This document shows, piece by piece, positions 45,934 through 55,060 of a stretch of 64,000 nt of DNA. The translations under genes and the position numbers were made by a program. Position 1 is the stretch's first letter. Each line of letters starts with the position of its first letter. Below the pieces are notes generated by a model. It had not been told where the DNA came from. It made no database searches and worked only from the letters and a program-made list of their open reading frames with translations. The DNA comes from Myroides fluvii (GTDB lineage: Bacteria > Bacteroidota > Bacteroidia > Flavobacteriales > Flavobacteriaceae): contig NZ_CP039934.1 of NCBI RefSeq assembly GCF_009792295.1, forward strand, positions 3,616,501 to 3,680,500, given 5' to 3'.

Positions 45934-46461
45934 TTAACAGAGAAACAACTCCAGTGAATTGGACTTAATTTCAACCATCTGATTATCTGTATATAACAAG
46001 TTAAAGATCAATTCATCATCGCTCCATAAAGAGGATACACCTAGTTGTTCCAATCGCTCTTCTATCAACTCCTCCAAACTATCAACATCCGCATAACAAA
46101 GGGAGTTTAGCCAAACAATATGCCCTTTTCGCTTTCCTTTAGTAATCTCAGCATATTGGTTACCCGCCTCATCTTCTGCAAAAACAAACAAATAATCGGA
46201 TAGAATGCAATCTTCATTGCGCTCGATAATATCCCATAGCTCATCGTACCCATCTAGGGTATACCAATGTAGCGCTGTCATCTCTGTGCGTATGAAAGCT
46301 GTATCTTGTTGCGTTGAATATTTCATCTGGGCTTGAATTAACAGTAATTTGCGCATTTCTTCTGAGAAGCTAAATCGACGTTGTAGTGCATTGATTTCAC
46401 TTCCTACAGCCACTGTTACTCCAGAATCGACAAAGAAGACGTGTTTGTGATAATGATCCAT
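45934..46461 (-). CDS. SMI1/KNR4 (SUKH) family protein, orphan immunity-like
   Basis: 175 residues. Features of the SUKH fold are visible: EINALQRRFSFSEEMRKLL near the N-terminus, LSDYLFVFAEDEAGNQYAEI, and GHIVWLNSLCYADVDSLEEL. Many such proteins are immunity factors for secreted polymorphic toxins, but no toxin gene is visible on either side here, so the role is open. No signal peptide; cytoplasmic. Confidence 0.72.
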   Translation of the reverse strand: MDHYHKHVFFVDSGVTVAVGSEINALQRRFSFSEEMRKLLLIQAQMKYSTQQDTAFIRTEMTALHWYTLDGYDELWDIIERNEDCILSDYLFVFAEDEAGNQYAEITKGKRKGHIVWLNSLCYADVDSLEELIEERLEQLGVSSLWSDDELIFNLLYTDNQMVEIKSNSLELFLC

Positions 46462-46574
46462 AGTTTTTTTTTTGACTACCTAAATTTCATCAAAAAAAAT
46501 CAATTTACAAGTAAGAAACCAATGAGATAACCATTTAATAACCTACCTAAAACATGGAAGTGTTTTTCCTAAAG

Positions 46575-48119
46575 CTAATTTTTATCTTTTATTTGTTCAA
46601 TAAAAGTAGAAGGAGAAATACCTTTAATACGTTTAAAAGTAATGGTAAAACGGCTGTGAGAAGCAAAACCACACAGATCTGCTAAGTAGCTGATTTTGTA
46701 CTTTAGCGTTTCGGGTTTTTCTTGTAATAATCGCACAATATAATCGATGCGAAGCGTATTGATATAACTAGAAAAATCTTGCTGTTTATGGTGTTTAATC
46801 ACATAAGAAACATAACGGTGATTAACACCGATCTGACTTGCTAGTTTACTCAGCGATATTTCGTGTCTGAGGAATTCTCTTCTTTGTTCAAACAATTGAA
46901 TTCCCTTTAAAATCAATTCTTCCGTTTCTCTTGAAATGTAATTGTGATCAACAACTAATTCCTCTTGCTTAGTTACTTTTTCATTTTGCGTAACAACAAC
47001 TGGCACTGCAGTTTCGGGTGTGATTTTCTTCTTTTTTACACTGATTTTGTTGTACTTGCCTTTTCGATAGTAAAACAACGAGATAAAAACAAGAATTCCA
47101 CCTCCGATAGACAACGTATACAAGACGTAATTTCTATATGCATTTTTCGTTTCTCCTTCCTTTTCATAATAGGATCCTACGAGAAAATCTGCAATCTTAG
47201 TTTGTACGCTCAGCTCTTGTTCAATCAATTTCATATAATTTTCATTGTAGAACACGTATTTTTCATTATCTCCGATTTGCTTTGCATATTCGATAAAAGA
47301 TGCGAGCACTTGTTTTTTGAGCGCTAAGAAATCAGCCTGTTCCCCTACTTCTTGTGCCTTATTTAGGAAAGAAAAAGACGTTTCATAATCTTGTCCAATT
47401 AAATGAGCCATCCCTAAACTATTGTAAATAAAGCCTTTTAGAGGACTTTGGGGAGAAGAAGAATGTTGAAGTTCTTCGAGGGCCCTGGTTAAAGTTTGAA
47501 TTGCTTTTGTCGTCTTTTTTAAGCGGATATAATTCTCCCCTAACAGTTGATCCGTACTTGCTAAATGGAAGAAGCGCAATTTAGGATCAGTTATTTTGCT
47601 AAACTCTATACGCCCTTCTTTTAAGCACGTAATGGCCTCTGTATACAAAGCAGCATTCATGTGATAATACGCTTGTTCCTGCAATAAATTTCCCTTTAAA
47701 ATACTCAATTCTAAAGGATTTTGAACCAAATTACTCCAGTATATTGCTTTGATTAAAGATAACTTACCTAGGGTTTCTATGCCATTTTCGCGATATAACG
47801 TCGACAATGCACCTTGTATCCTGGCTTGTAAGTTGGGGTATTTGCTTTTTTCGGCCAAACTATCTGCTCTTTTCAGCGTAACAATGGCGCGTTCTCTGTT
47901 GCCATATTGCCGTAATAAAGCGGCGCGTAACATATATACTTCAATCTGTTCTTTACTCGTTGTAGACGCTTGTTCAAGCTTTGTTAGATAAGATAGAGCA
48001 TTCTGTGGAGTCGATGTTGAAACCACCTTAGTAGTTTGCTGATACAAACTATCAAAGGTGTTATTTTGAGCATGGCTAGCTGTGGTAACCAGAATACAAA
48101 ATATGATTCTAATGTTCAT
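46575..48119 (-). CDS. Membrane-anchored TPR protein with C-terminal AraC-type DNA-binding domain
   Basis: 514 residues. Signal-like segment about 1-17 (ending SHAQ). Residues ~30-310 form TPR-like helical repeats. One membrane segment lies near 333-352, and the cytoplasmic C-terminus (~400-510) holds an AraC-family double helix-turn-helix (SLSKLASQIGVNHRYVSYVI, YLADLCGFASHSRFTITFKR, GISPSTFI). This layout of an exported TPR sensor joined through one helix to an AraC regulator is common in Bacteroidota. Signal and targets are unknown. Its own 5' region contains a terminator-like hairpin about 140 bp upstream. Confidence 0.88.
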   Translation of the reverse strand: MNIRIIFCILVTTASHAQNNTFDSLYQQTTKVVSTSTPQNALSYLTKLEQASTTSKEQIEVYMLRAALLRQYGNRERAIVTLKRADSLAEKSKYPNLQARIQGALSTLYRENGIETLGKLSLIKAIYWSNLVQNPLELSILKGNLLQEQAYYHMNAALYTEAITCLKEGRIEFSKITDPKLRFFHLASTDQLLGENYIRLKKTTKAIQTLTRALEELQHSSSPQSPLKGFIYNSLGMAHLIGQDYETSFSFLNKAQEVGEQADFLALKKQVLASFIEYAKQIGDNEKYVFYNENYMKLIEQELSVQTKIADFLVGSYYEKEGETKNAYRNYVLYTLSIGGGILVFISLFYYRKGKYNKISVKKKKITPETAVPVVVTQNEKVTKQEELVVDHNYISRETEELILKGIQLFEQRREFLRHEISLSKLASQIGVNHRYVSYVIKHHKQQDFSSYINTLRIDYIVRLLQEKPETLKYKISYLADLCGFASHSRFTITFKRIKGISPSTFIEQIKDKN

Positions 48120-48807
48120 TAAAATTGTAATTTTTAAGCGAATACAACATGCGTAATTGCTTCTATTTATGATAACTATTAGTCGTTTACAGGATAATTA
48201 TTCGTTGCTAGCAGGCCTATTACCTACTCTTATTTAGGGGAACTAAGTTAAAGCAACTCAAAAAAGCCTATGTACTAAACATAGGCTTACTATGAAACAC
48301 AAATATAATAACACAATAATCAAAATGGGGACTTGAATTTATTTCAATGTAGATTTATTGCATATCGAATTTAGTGCTCGCAATTTGATATTAAATTTAT
48401 TATTTTATATAAAATAAAATAATCATTCACATTTCTTTTACAAATATTTAACTAACATTCTACAAATTAAAGAAAATGACTTTACGAATTGCGTAATACA
48501 ACAAGTAACAAAAGAGTTAGTAAATTAAAATTCAGCACCTTATACCTATTAAAAATTTTACGACACGTGCTAATCTTTTAATTTAAAACTTGACAAAAGG
48601 GAGGATTAAAACAAGGGAGAATTAAAATAGTAAGAAAAAAAGCGTTTTTTTCACCTCTTTAAAATTGCAACTAAAATATGGATTTCACAAGGCTTTAGTA
48701 TTTTTTTTCCTCTTTTCCCACTTAAAAAAAGAATGCATTCCCACCAAAAAGGAACGGATGCATTTAAAAAAAGCGTATATTTAAGTGAAAAAGAAATTAT
48801 TTACGCT
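48120..48807. other. 688-bp non-coding region
   Basis: Apart from the hairpin at 48255-48288, I see AT-rich sequence with no coding frame of convincing composition. It separates the minus-strand TPR-AraC gene from the plus-strand unknown gene at 48808. Confidence 0.5.
48255..48288 (-). terminator. Minus-oriented terminator-like hairpin upstream of the TPR-AraC gene
   Basis: Perfect 10-bp stem AAGCCTATGT / ACATAGGCTT, loop ACTAA, with a T-run only on the minus strand (A-run 48260-48265). No minus-strand gene precedes it for 1 kb. It could be an attenuator in the leader of the TPR-AraC gene or the end of a small RNA. Confidence 0.55.
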
Positions 48808-49296
48808 ATGAAACCAATCGAATTAACCACGGAAATCCAACTTTTCTTGGATTACAATGAGCCTTTAGTGCTCCAAGTACATGCTATTATTGACCAGCAA
48901 GCAGAGCTTATTCCCCTTTTTCTCACTAGGGATGAAGCAACTCACTTAAGTGTCATCTACAGCAAACAACTTTCCAAGTTGCTCAAAAAAAACGAACATC
49001 ATTTAGAAGCTTCTATAGGAACTATTTCCGATCTATTCTTTGGAGGTCAAGATTTTACACAGTTAGACCAACCTTTAAGCAATACAAAGTTACCTACTGT
49101 CAAGTACTTGTTGATAGAACTAAGGAAAGAGGATAAGAAAGTACAATTGCTCAAAAAAGTAACGCAAAAACAACTTATAGCAGGGCGTCAACAGCAATTA
49201 ATTTCCACTTCTCCTCCAATAAAACAGCGCAATGTATTCGATCTAACCCCAAAAGTAAAAGCGGTTTCAATCGGCAACCATACTTTTATTGCGTAG
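48808..49296 (+). CDS. Hypothetical protein, 162 residues
   Basis: Start chosen at MKPIELTTEIQLFLDYNEP; an ATG 25 codons upstream is in frame but encodes an unrelated Ser/Lys-rich stretch. No signal peptide or membrane segment. The N-terminal half resembles an acidic helical/beta domain (VLQVHAIIDQQAELIPLFL, TRDEATHLSVIYSKQL), and the C-terminus is more basic (KKVQLLKKVTQKQLIAGRQQ). I do not recognise the family. It is preceded by a long non-coding gap and faces a convergent gene 63 bp away. Confidence 0.6.
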   Translation: MKPIELTTEIQLFLDYNEPLVLQVHAIIDQQAELIPLFLTRDEATHLSVIYSKQLSKLLKKNEHHLEASIGTISDLFFGGQDFTQLDQPLSNTKLPTVKYLLIELRKEDKKVQLLKKVTQKQLIAGRQQQLISTSPPIKQRNVFDLTPKVKAVSIGNHTFIA

Positions 49297-49359
49297 ATTA
49301 TCTGCATGTACTAGTGATTCATTATAAATACCCTTCTGTGCATCGATAAGCATTGAGGA

Positions 49360-49752
49360 TCACTCTCTGGTTGCATAAACTGTATATTTTAGATTTCCTA
49401 CTGCGTATAGTATTTCTAATTTATTATTTGTCAACTGGATGTAATTTGTTTCTACTGCATCGGAATTCATTAACGCGTTGTCTTGATGCTCCTCGAGTAC
49501 AATTTCAGACAATGAGGGGATTTCATGCGCGAAGTAAAAGTTAACCTTATCCCCTATTTTCACCACTCTAACTGTGCTAAATTGACATTGGATCATGGTC
49601 TTGTCCTGTTCAAAAAGCACAGCGCCTGAATAATGGCGGATAAAGAATTTAGTTTTTGTCACATCTCTATTTATAGGTCCTGTAAAACACCATAAAATGA
49701 AGACCGTAACAATTGCGATGCAAATTCTTTTTGTATCATTTTTCATGGTCAA
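49360..49752 (-). CDS. Hypothetical membrane-anchored protein
   Basis: 130 residues (start MTMKNDT, or two codons later). A single hydrophobic segment (about residues 9-25) acts as an anchor or uncleaved signal. The rest looks beta-rich and would face the periplasm (TKFFIRHYSGAVLFEQ, RVVKIGDKVNFYFAHEI, NNKLEILYAVGNLKYTVY). No family is recognised. Confidence 0.55.
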   Translation of the reverse strand: MTMKNDTKRICIAIVTVFILWCFTGPINRDVTKTKFFIRHYSGAVLFEQDKTMIQCQFSTVRVVKIGDKVNFYFAHEIPSLSEIVLEEHQDNALMNSDAVETNYIQLTNNKLEILYAVGNLKYTVYATRE

Positions 49753-49964
49753 TCACTTTGTTTATTTCATTCTTTTACTTAGAATCAAATAGTGTACTAA
49801 AGTTGATTTTTTATATGTAATTTAACATTTTTATTTTTCGCTTTGCCTCAAAATAAAATGGATCAAGAAAAGGAAATAAGAAACCGCTTTACAAGTGTTA
49901 TCCCTTGTATTTGCGAATTTAGGATTAAAAGTAAATCAGAAAATGCGTTTGAATTATTTTTTTC

Positions 49965-49972
49965 TACATTTG
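49965..49972 (+). promoter_or_regulatory. -7 promoter element of the TetR gene
   Basis: TACATTTG (TAnnTTTG), giving a leader of about 80 nt to the start at 50060. A TTTG lies 13 bp upstream, closer than the usual -33 spacing. The rest of 49753-50059 shows nothing else. Confidence 0.45.
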
Positions 49973-50059
49973 ACAAAGTAAGCTATAGATTTTCTTATTT
50001 ATCGATTTGTATAGCATAAAAAATTGGTCGTAGACCATTCTCCCCTTAATTTATTGAAT

Positions 50060-50752
50060 ATGAAAAGTAAAAAAGAAACAATACCCGATCCGATTCCAGC
50101 AGATGCTCCAGCAAAAAAGAGAAAGGTTTCTTCTGGGCCAATACGAGACAAAGCGCGCACCATGAATAAAATGATTGCTGCAGTAGGTAAAGTATTGCAA
50201 AAAAAAGGTTATACTGGACTAACTGCTCCAAATATTGCGAAGGCAGCAGGCGTTGATAAAAAACTTGTTTGGACGTATTTCGGCGGTATTGATAATTTAG
50301 TAGAAGAATATATCAGTCAGAAGGATTTTTTTAAGAGTACAGCGAAGTCTGATATCGACTTGTTGTTACAAGATCCAGATAAATTAACTCAATATCACAT
50401 CAATCAGCTTCTTCAAAATCAATTTGACACCCTTTTGACCAATCGAGCGCTTCAGCGCATTATTCATTGGGAAGTAGGAGAAAGCAACGACATATTGCGC
50501 AAAATAGCCGATAAACGCGAAGAAATTGGGGAAGAGCTATTCTCCAAGACGATTCCATCTTTTGAGCATTCTAACGTTGATATTAGAGCGCGTCTTGCTT
50601 TAGTCATCAGTGGAATATATTACTTAACTCTACACGCCAAGAACAATGGCAGTAAGTTTTGTGGTATTGACATCAATACAACAGAGGGTAAACAGCGCAT
50701 ATCGGATGCCATTCAAGAATTGATTTCCGATGCCTATGACAAAATAAAATAA
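50060..50752 (+). CDS. TetR/AcrR family transcriptional regulator
   Basis: 230 residues from ATG MKSKKETIPDP; a TTG 12 codons upstream is also open. After a basic, Pro-rich N-terminal tail (~35 residues), the TetR HTH reads MIAAVGKVLQKKGYTGLTAP followed by NIAKAAGVDKKLVWTYFGGI (recognition helix VDKKLVWTYF). The remaining helices form the ligand/dimer domain. Targets and ligand unknown. A palindromic terminator that begins at its stop codon serves both this gene and the convergent HdeD gene. Confidence 0.85.
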   Translation: MKSKKETIPDPIPADAPAKKRKVSSGPIRDKARTMNKMIAAVGKVLQKKGYTGLTAPNIAKAAGVDKKLVWTYFGGIDNLVEEYISQKDFFKSTAKSDIDLLLQDPDKLTQYHINQLLQNQFDTLLTNRALQRIIHWEVGESNDILRKIADKREEIGEELFSKTIPSFEHSNVDIRARLALVISGIYYLTLHAKNNGSKFCGIDINTTEGKQRISDAIQELISDAYDKIK

Positions 50753-50778
50753 AAAGAGGATCATATGATCCTCTTTTT
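50751..50778. terminator. Palindromic bidirectional terminator
   Basis: A perfect 28-bp palindrome (AAAAAGAGGATCAT and its exact reverse complement) that overlaps the TetR stop codon and lies between convergent genes. Confidence 0.9.
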
Positions 50779-50795
50779 ATTTAGCTATAATTTAC

Positions 50796-51437
50796 TTATT
50801 CTTTATCCATTGCTTTTCGAATTTCCTCTTGAACGGCTTCCCATTTCTTGGTTAATTCATCACTGATTTTAGCGCCTTTATTTTTCAGCTTTTTGAGTTT
50901 CATTCCGTACAAAATACTAAACAACCCTAAAGTCATAATTGAGAACGCTGTCCAATAGACGATTGTAAAAGCTCCCGCTTCTAGATTAGTCATCATAAAA
51001 ACAGCAAACAACAAGCCTAAAATTCCAAAGAGAACCATTGGAGAGATTCCCTTTACGCCATAATTGCTTAATTCAACAGCCATACTCAAACTTCGCACCG
51101 AGCGGAACAACAAGATACACCCAACGTAAATGGGCAATACTTGTAAGGTAATTGCCGGTTTACTCAACAAGATTAAACCTAATACGATATCAACTATTCC
51201 CGAGAACAAAATCCATCCCCAACCGTCCAATTGCTTTCTATTACTCAATGCAAAAGCTACTTCTGCAATACCAGAAAAAAAGAACAACCAACTAAACAAC
51301 AAGGCTAGAGATACATAAGAGGCCACAGGGGTCATCATGATAAATACACCTGCGATTATAAATACAACTCCTAAAATTACGGGAAGATACCAGTGTTTTA
51401 CATTTTGTTTAATTCGATTTAAAATAATACTACTCAT
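50796..51437 (-). CDS. HdeD (DUF308) family membrane protein
   Basis: 213 residues from MSSIILNRIKQNVKHWY; an in-frame start 21 codons upstream exists, but it adds only a charged stretch. Six hydrophobic segments in three pairs show the internal repeats typical of DUF308 (VILGVVFIIAGVFIMMTPVA, ILFSGIVDIVLGLILLSKP, VLFGILGLLFAVFMM). A charged C-terminal tail (KISDELTKKWEAVQEE) follows. HdeD is tied to acid stress in enterobacteria; the role here is not known. Confidence 0.87.
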   Translation of the reverse strand: MSSIILNRIKQNVKHWYLPVILGVVFIIAGVFIMMTPVASYVSLALLFSWLFFFSGIAEVAFALSNRKQLDGWGWILFSGIVDIVLGLILLSKPAITLQVLPIYVGCILLFRSVRSLSMAVELSNYGVKGISPMVLFGILGLLFAVFMMTNLEAGAFTIVYWTAFSIMTLGLFSILYGMKLKKLKNKGAKISDELTKKWEAVQEEIRKAMDKE

Positions 51438-51592
51438 AATGTTTTCCTTTTCTTTTAAAGGTACAACTTTATTGTCTTTTGCAAAAATTTTTTTAAACAT
51501 TCATTAGAACAACAATAAAGCACCATAATTCGCATTAATTTCACCAAAAAACACTGGGATTAATCTTGCTCCTCGTCTTCGTCTTTCACAGC

Positions 51593-52084
51593 CTATTTTT
51601 TATTTGCTTTTGATCGCAAAAAAATCATAATAATAGCAGTAGTAATCACACCCATCATGAGCGCCATTAAGAAGCCCTGTCTAGCGTAGTTACCATAGTT
51701 AAAGTAGCTGGTCGCATCTGCTTCATTAGCATAGAAGCCCAATTCTACAGCTCGTTTGATGACAGTAGGAAAGAATTCTGGCGTAATGACATAACTTGTA
51801 ATCCACTGTGTTAATGGGCTTAAAATAGCGATAACTAACGAAAGTACAACCCCTGACAACATGCCTTCTCCATAGTTCATATCACCGTCATAAAAGTTTT
51901 TTTTCTTGTCTTTCAGCGCTAAAACCATTAGGACAACAGCTGGAATGGCGAATAAATTCGTTAGATACAAATGATAATCAATATAAGGGCCATGTAGTCC
52001 AGCTACTTTTTCTAGTACCATCCACAATAGGCCTACAATTGAAAAAATAATGCCCCACTTTATTTCAATGCTAATCTTTTTCAT
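51593..52084 (-). CDS. DUF4199 domain membrane protein
   Basis: 163 residues with four membrane segments and the DUF4199 layout: EIKWGIIFSIVGLLWMVLE, NLFAIPAVVLMVLALKDKKK, GMLSGVVLSLVIAILSPLTQ, and a C-terminal helix with ALMMGVITTAIIMIFLRSK. The family is specific to Bacteroidota and has no known function. It lies 21 bp downstream of galE and is probably cotranscribed with it. Confidence 0.83.
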   Translation of the reverse strand: MKKISIEIKWGIIFSIVGLLWMVLEKVAGLHGPYIDYHLYLTNLFAIPAVVLMVLALKDKKKNFYDGDMNYGEGMLSGVVLSLVIAILSPLTQWITSYVITPEFFPTVIKRAVELGFYANEADATSYFNYGNYARQGFLMALMMGVITTAIIMIFLRSKANKK

Positions 52085-52105
52085 CCGTTTACATCAAATA
52101 ATATT

Positions 52106-53122
52106 TTAGTATTTTCTCGATTTTTTTTCCCAGTTCCACGCACTAGCTAACATATCATCCAGTGTTTTTGTTGGTTTCCAACCTAATACACGTTCAATTT
52201 TAGCTGTATTTGCCCAAGCTTTATCTACATCACCAGGGCGTCGTTCCACTATTTCATAGTTAATTTTTATTCCGCTAACGCGTTCAAAAGAATGTACTAG
52301 TTCTAAGACCGAGTAACCTTGACCATTGCCGACGTTAAACACTTCTATTTGCTCTGTATTCTCATTTTTAAACAGATATTCCAGGGCTCTTACGTGTGCA
52401 TCAGCCAAATCCACCACGTGAATATAATCGCGGACGCAAGTACCATCTGCAGTATCGTAATCCTTCCCATAAATAGATAAAAACGGGCGAACTCCAACGG
52501 CTGTTTGGGTGATATATGGAATCAGATTGTAAGGTACTCCTTGTGGAGATTCACCGATAAATCCAGACTCATGTGCTCCAATGGGATTAAAATAGCGCAG
52601 TAAAACAGCTTGTAGCGGATAAACCTTAGCTAAATCTACGATTATTTCCTCGCCTACTTGCTTGGTATTGCCATAAGGCGATAAGGCCGTTTTAATTGAC
52701 TCTTCTTCTGTGAGGGGCATAACCTCTCCTTGCCCATACACCGTACAAGAAGAACTAAAAATCATCTTGTTCAAGCCGATGTGTTTCATGGCAGCTAACA
52801 CATTAATTAAAGAAAAGAAGTTGTTTTCATAATATTCCAACGGTAGTTTCATACTCTCCCCTACAGCTTTTGAGGCTGCGAAGTGAATCACTCCCGCAAT
52901 GTCTTGATGCGCATGAAAGAATTGATGAACGGCTTGTTTATCGCGTAAATCTAACTGTTCAAATGTTGGCACTTGTCCTGTGATGCTTTTAATTCCCTCA
53001 AGAACAGTGATGGACGCATTAGACAAGTCGTCAACAACAACTACCTCATAACCTTTCTCTTGCAAAGCTACTACGGTATGAGACCCTATAAATCCTAGTC
53101 CACCTGTTACTAGTACTTTCAT
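52106..53122 (-). CDS. galE: UDP-glucose 4-epimerase
   Basis: 338 residues from MKVLVTGGLGFIGSH; two further ATGs within six codons upstream are possible. It is an extended SDR enzyme with NAD-binding GGLGFIGSH, VVDDLSNAS, the Ser/Tyr/Lys catalytic set (SSSCTVYG and SPYGNTK), and substrate-loop YFNPIGAH and CVRDYIHVVDLADAH. It interconverts UDP-glucose and UDP-galactose for glycan synthesis; a polysaccharide-type glycosyltransferase gene lies just upstream on the other strand. A TATCTTTG promoter element is 38 bp upstream. Confidence 0.95.
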   Translation of the reverse strand: MKVLVTGGLGFIGSHTVVALQEKGYEVVVVDDLSNASITVLEGIKSITGQVPTFEQLDLRDKQAVHQFFHAHQDIAGVIHFAASKAVGESMKLPLEYYENNFFSLINVLAAMKHIGLNKMIFSSSCTVYGQGEVMPLTEEESIKTALSPYGNTKQVGEEIIVDLAKVYPLQAVLLRYFNPIGAHESGFIGESPQGVPYNLIPYITQTAVGVRPFLSIYGKDYDTADGTCVRDYIHVVDLADAHVRALEYLFKNENTEQIEVFNVGNGQGYSVLELVHSFERVSGIKINYEIVERRPGDVDKAWANTAKIERVLGWKPTKTLDDMLASAWNWEKKSRKY

Positions 53123-53159
53123 TCTATTCATTTTATTCATTCTAAAAAAGTTTCATTTT

Positions 53160-53167
53160 CAAAGATA
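53160..53167 (-). promoter_or_regulatory. -7 promoter element of galE
   Basis: TATCTTTG on the minus strand (TAnnTTTG), 38 bp before the chosen galE start. Confidence 0.5.
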
Positions 53168-53209
53168 AAAGATTTTTACACGTTTAAGTCGTAAAATTTC
53201 AATAGCTAT

Positions 53210-53446
53210 TTAACAAAAAAAAAAGGGGTAAATAACAGAAATAACTCGCTCTATGTTGCTTGACCTGCTGGAGAAAAGCATTCGAGCATTCGCGTTTTGC
53301 GTATTTTTTATCTTTTCTTGATGTTCCTTCTGTTCTATTTCAACAATTTTTTCATTTGCAGTCTTTTCATTACTTACTCTTGGACTTAATCTAAACAATG
53401 TGTTGTCCAATTCAACAATATGGGGAAGTCCTTTTGCCAAAAACAC
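53210..53446 (-). CDS. Doubtful small ORF, possible gene remnant
   Basis: 78 codons. The N-terminal half (LPHIVELDNTLFRLSPRVSN, then EKTANEKIVEIEQKEHQEK) has a protein-like composition with Glu/Lys heptads, but the C-terminus ends in an aromatic run encoded by an A-tract (PFFFC). It could be a small hypothetical protein or the rest of a decayed gene. No promoter or family support. Confidence 0.25.
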   Translation of the reverse strand: MFLAKGLPHIVELDNTLFRLSPRVSNEKTANEKIVEIEQKEHQEKIKNTQNANARMLFSSRSSNIERVISVIYPFFFC

Positions 53447-53585
53447 CGTAAAACCCCAGTAAAATCAAATGGCACACATCTTGTGCAATACTAAGGAGAG
53501 AATCTATTTTTCTATGTGTTTCTACATTGTACTCCTAGCGATGAGTCAAAAACAGAAACGCCTTTTTATACTAAACGACATACTT

Positions 53586-54986
53586 ATGAAAACTAACAAA
53601 GTCCCCAAGCTTGCGTATTCATCCCTAGACACTTCGCAAAACTCGAATAAACAATCTCGATTTAGTCTCACCGATTATTTGGTGTTGGTCCTAACCTTTG
53701 TCTTACTATTCAGTAGTGTAGCGATACTTTATCGCTTCCATCCTTACTTTGAGCGAATGCAATTGAAGCGCTTAGAAGGCTGGGGTGGGCAACTATTCTT
53801 TGGGTTAAGCATGGTTCTTTTAGCGGTTCAGCTCTTGTTTTTGCTTTACATTTTTTATCAATACTTCAAATACAAGCCCGTTGCTCCTGTTGGAGACAGT
53901 GAATTGCCTACTTGTACTGTCATTGTTCCCGCCTATAATGAGGGGCGTTTGGTTTACGATACGCTATTGAGTTTAGCACAGAGTGACTACCCTGCGGACA
54001 AGTTGGAGATTATTTCTTTTGACGATGGCAGTAAGGACGATACCTGGGCTTGGATGCAAAAAGCAAAAGCAGTTTTAGGATCCCGTGTTGAAATTTTTCA
54101 GCAACCCCGCAATAGGGGAAAAAGACATGCGCTATATCGCGGATTTAAATTAGGTCAAGGCGAGGTATTTGTAACGGTTGACAGTGATTCTATTGTAAGA
54201 ACAGATACGTTGAGACAATTAGTGAGTCCATTTGCGCACAATGCTTTGTGTGGTGCTGTAGGTGGTAATGTATTAGTGCTAAACACCGAAGATGGTATTA
54301 TTCCCAAAATGCTCAATGTTAGTTTTGTCTTTAGCTTTGAATTTATTCGATCTGCCCAAAGCGCGTTAAACAGTGTATTGTGTACCCCAGGAGCATTAGC
54401 TGCGTACCGAAGAGAAGCTGTTATGAACTGTTTGGAACAGTGGATTAATCAAACTTTTATGGGTACCCCTTCTGATATTGGTGAAGATCGCGCCATGACC
54501 AATATGATTTTAAAACAAGGCTATCATGTGTTATTTCAAAAAAACGCTTATGTGCTGACCAACACACCCGAAAATTTCAAGGGATTATACAAAATGTTTA
54601 TCCGTTGGGAACGCAGTAATGTGCGAGAAAATATCATGATGAGTAAATTTGCCTTTCGCAAATTTAGAACTGGTTCAACCCTTGGGCCGCGTATTTTACT
54701 TTTAAACCAATGGTTAAAGGTCATATTGGCGTATCCGATGATGCTCTTGATGTTGTACTTGATACTTAGTTACCCCATCATGTTTATTAGTAGTGCCTTA
54801 GCCGGCATATTGGTATTTTCTTCTATTCAGGTTTTATTTTATGCAAAGAAATACAACCTTAAAGATTCCTTTTGGGCGTATACCTATAGTATTTTTTACA
54901 CGTTTACCTTATTTTGGATTACCCCTTATGCCATTGCTACAGCAAATCGAAGCGGTTGGTTAACGCGAACCCTTCCCACGAAATAG
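53586..54986 (+). CDS. Membrane-bound family 2 glycosyltransferase
   Basis: 466 residues from MKTNKVPKLAY; the frame is open 39 codons further upstream with unusual sequence. Two membrane segments at the N-terminus (about 33-52 and 70-95) precede a GT2 domain: CTVIVPAYNEGRLVYDTLLS, DDGSKDDT, VTVDSDS (the DxD metal site), GEDRAMTN, and RWERSN in the position of QxxRW. Three to four C-terminal membrane segments follow. The layout matches processive polysaccharide synthases of the hyaluronan/NodC/PgaC type, but the product is unknown. galE lies nearby on the other strand. Confidence 0.86.
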   Translation: MKTNKVPKLAYSSLDTSQNSNKQSRFSLTDYLVLVLTFVLLFSSVAILYRFHPYFERMQLKRLEGWGGQLFFGLSMVLLAVQLLFLLYIFYQYFKYKPVAPVGDSELPTCTVIVPAYNEGRLVYDTLLSLAQSDYPADKLEIISFDDGSKDDTWAWMQKAKAVLGSRVEIFQQPRNRGKRHALYRGFKLGQGEVFVTVDSDSIVRTDTLRQLVSPFAHNALCGAVGGNVLVLNTEDGIIPKMLNVSFVFSFEFIRSAQSALNSVLCTPGALAAYRREAVMNCLEQWINQTFMGTPSDIGEDRAMTNMILKQGYHVLFQKNAYVLTNTPENFKGLYKMFIRWERSNVRENIMMSKFAFRKFRTGSTLGPRILLLNQWLKVILAYPMMLLMLYLILSYPIMFISSALAGILVFSSIQVLFYAKKYNLKDSFWAYTYSIFYTFTLFWITPYAIATANRSGWLTRTLPTK

Positions 54987-55007
54987 TAAATTCCATAGTT
55001 TTTTAAA

Positions 55008-55045
55008 AAAAAGCGAGTCCTCCTTTTGAGATCACTCGCTTTTTT
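55008..55045. terminator. Bidirectional terminator between glycosyltransferase and thioesterase genes
   Basis: Stem AAAAAGCGAGT / ACTCGCTTTTT with a 15-nt loop; T tracts on both strands. Confidence 0.85.
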
Positions 55046-55060
55046 ATTCCTTTGAATTAC

